DNA of 64,000 nucleotides from Candidatus Gastranaerophilales bacterium (GTDB taxonomy: Bacteria > Cyanobacteriota > Vampirovibrionia > Gastranaerophilales > Gastranaerophilaceae), in the NCBI GenBank assembly GCA_910587815.1, contig CAJUNK010000009.1, positions 37,308 to 101,307 of the forward strand, in the 5' to 3' direction. The position numbers and the translations under genes were made by a program. The stretch's first letter is position 1. The number at the start of each line of letters is the position of its first letter. The notes beneath the pieces were generated by a model. The model was not told the origin of the DNA, did not search any database, and worked only from the letters and a program-made list of their open reading frames with translations. Shown one piece after another: positions 63,127-64,000 of this stretch.

Positions 63127-63993
63127 TTATTTTGCCTGTGTTCTTTCTAAATCAAGCATAGATTCCACTATATTCATCTGTTCTTTTAATTTTAAAAATT
63201 CAGTGCTCAAATCACGTTTTCTTAAATTTAATCTGCGTGATTCCTTCTCTTTTTTAATATCAGCACTAATTTCGCTAATTGCATTTACCACAACGCCTAC
63301 AATAACATTCATTACAATAAAGGATGAAACAAGAATAAATGATATAAAATACACCCAAGCATAAGGGAAGACACTAATAACAGGCCGTGCAATACCCATA
63401 GACCAGCTTTCAAGAGTCATCACCTGGAAAAGTGTATACATGCTTTTTCCTATGCTTCCAAACCAATCAGGAAAATGGCCTGCAAAAAGCATTGTACCCA
63501 TTATTGAAAAAATATAAAAAATAACAAGCAATAAAACAGAAGCCCACCCAACATTTGGAATTGAATCTACAATAGCTTGAACAATGATTCTCAATTTTTC
63601 CAATTGGGTGATAAGTCTTAAAGCACGAAGCGCCCTTAAAATTCTAAACACACGGAAAGATGAAAAAGCACCGCCTGTTGGAACAAGGGAAATTAAGACT
63701 ATTATAAAATCAAAATTATTCCAGCCAGATTTAAAGAATTTTTTTCCATAAACATATAGTTTAAGAATTATTTCTACAGTAAATATACCAACACAAATAT
63801 TGCATACAAGATGCAAAAGTTTACCATAATGCGCCATTAAATCAGGATATGTCATTACGCCAAGTAAAATTGAATTAATTATAATTATCCCAAGAATAAA
63901 ATTTTGAAAATATCCGCTTTCAACAAATTTTCTTACTTTTGCTTTCAATCTTTTTTGATTAAATTCATTTAGATACATCAATAAAGCTTCCAT
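63127..63993 (-). CDS. Bacterial voltage-gated sodium channel (NaChBac/BacNav family)
   Basis: 288 aa, one six-helix domain that assembles as a tetramer. S1-S3 (about 28-110), S4 with regularly spaced arginines (FRVFRILRALRALRLI), S5, pore helix and selectivity filter TLESWSM (Glu195), S6 (FIVMNVIVGVVVNAI), then a cytoplasmic coiled coil. TLESWS is the diagnostic sodium filter. An ATG five codons in is an alternative start; the upstream region is cut off by the window end. In alkaliphilic Bacillus such channels serve flagellar motility and pH balance. Confidence 0.92.
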   Translation of the reverse strand: MEALLMYLNEFNQKRLKAKVRKFVESGYFQNFILGIIIINSILLGVMTYPDLMAHYGKLLHLVCNICVGIFTVEIILKLYVYGKKFFKSGWNNFDFIIVLISLVPTGGAFSSFRVFRILRALRALRLITQLEKLRIIVQAIVDSIPNVGWASVLLLVIFYIFSIMGTMLFAGHFPDWFGSIGKSMYTLFQVMTLESWSMGIARPVISVFPYAWVYFISFILVSSFIVMNVIVGVVVNAISEISADIKKEKESRRLNLRKRDLSTEFLKLKEQMNIVESMLDLERTQAK

Positions 63994-64000
63994 TTAAAAT

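Overview
The window is an AT-rich bacterial chromosome segment, very probably from a gut cyanobacterial relative without photosynthesis (Vampirovibrionia/Melainabacteria, Gastranaerophilales-like). The pointers are a short cyanobacterial-length RNA polymerase beta subunit (1104 aa), an SLH-domain surface protein beside tig-clpP-clpX, several large lineage-type proteins with an N-terminal phenylalanine tag, and a Thr-Tyr-Thr tRNA block leading into tuf. This assignment is inference from gene content. No 16S gene is present.

Layout. 1-4854 (-): 5' part of rpoC and complete rpoB. 5095-16372: a small exported protein, then a four-gene minus-strand operon with two polytopic or anchored membrane proteins and two GH13 alpha-glucan enzymes. 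16532-19565: a P-loop/TPR ATPase overlapping rsmG. 19566-20211: non-coding, with dispersed repeats and a 194-bp palindrome. 20212-21812: a ROK kinase and NanE (amino-sugar catabolism). 21896-26432: tig-clpP-clpX-SLH. 26544-32474: two lineage-type hypothetical genes and clpB. 32475-33434: a graveyard of a structured RNA-like repeat, broken lectin-like gene fragments and a hairpin element. 33435-41052: a repeat protein, a phosphohexomutase, a response regulator, a degenerate HerA-like/Tudor protein and a glycosyltransferase. 41069-43103: the tRNA-tuf transcription unit, carrying unusual duplicated 5' tRNA pieces. 43159-47972: a VOC protein, a third lectin-like fragment, an ArsR regulator, two membrane proteins and a calpain-like protease. 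47984-51599 (-): flagellar rod genes. 51635-56927: deoB and a PLP decarboxylase diverging from ligA and a SIMPL protein. 57042-59367: a hypothetical gene, mazG and hisG. 59515-62538: a glycine-rich prepilin-like protein whose leader contains a dispersed repeat. 62539-63126: repeats and another RNA-like element. 63127-63993: a bacterial voltage-gated sodium channel.

The most unusual signals are non-coding. (1) In the tRNA-tuf operon the first 16-17 nt of tRNA-Tyr and of tRNA-Thr(GGT) are duplicated upstream of the intact genes. Each truncated copy breaks in the D-loop and runs into a structured insert with the same apical hairpin (TGAC-YAAAT-GTCA) and a segment complementary to the tRNA around the break. 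A relative lies at 33152-33256. (2) Three dispersed copies of a structured element (32.5 kb, 48.5 kb, 62.9 kb) share a 26-nt ungapped block and a 3' motif ending ACCCACAGGAGC; one sits between flgB and flgC. (3) Several genes have a -10 box 6-8 nt before the ATG, which implies leaderless transcripts.

Protein-level curiosities are the amylase/membrane operon, a HerA-like protein without a visible P-loop that ends in a UvrD/PcrA-type Tudor domain, and a bacterial calpain next to two small membrane proteins and an ArsR regulator.
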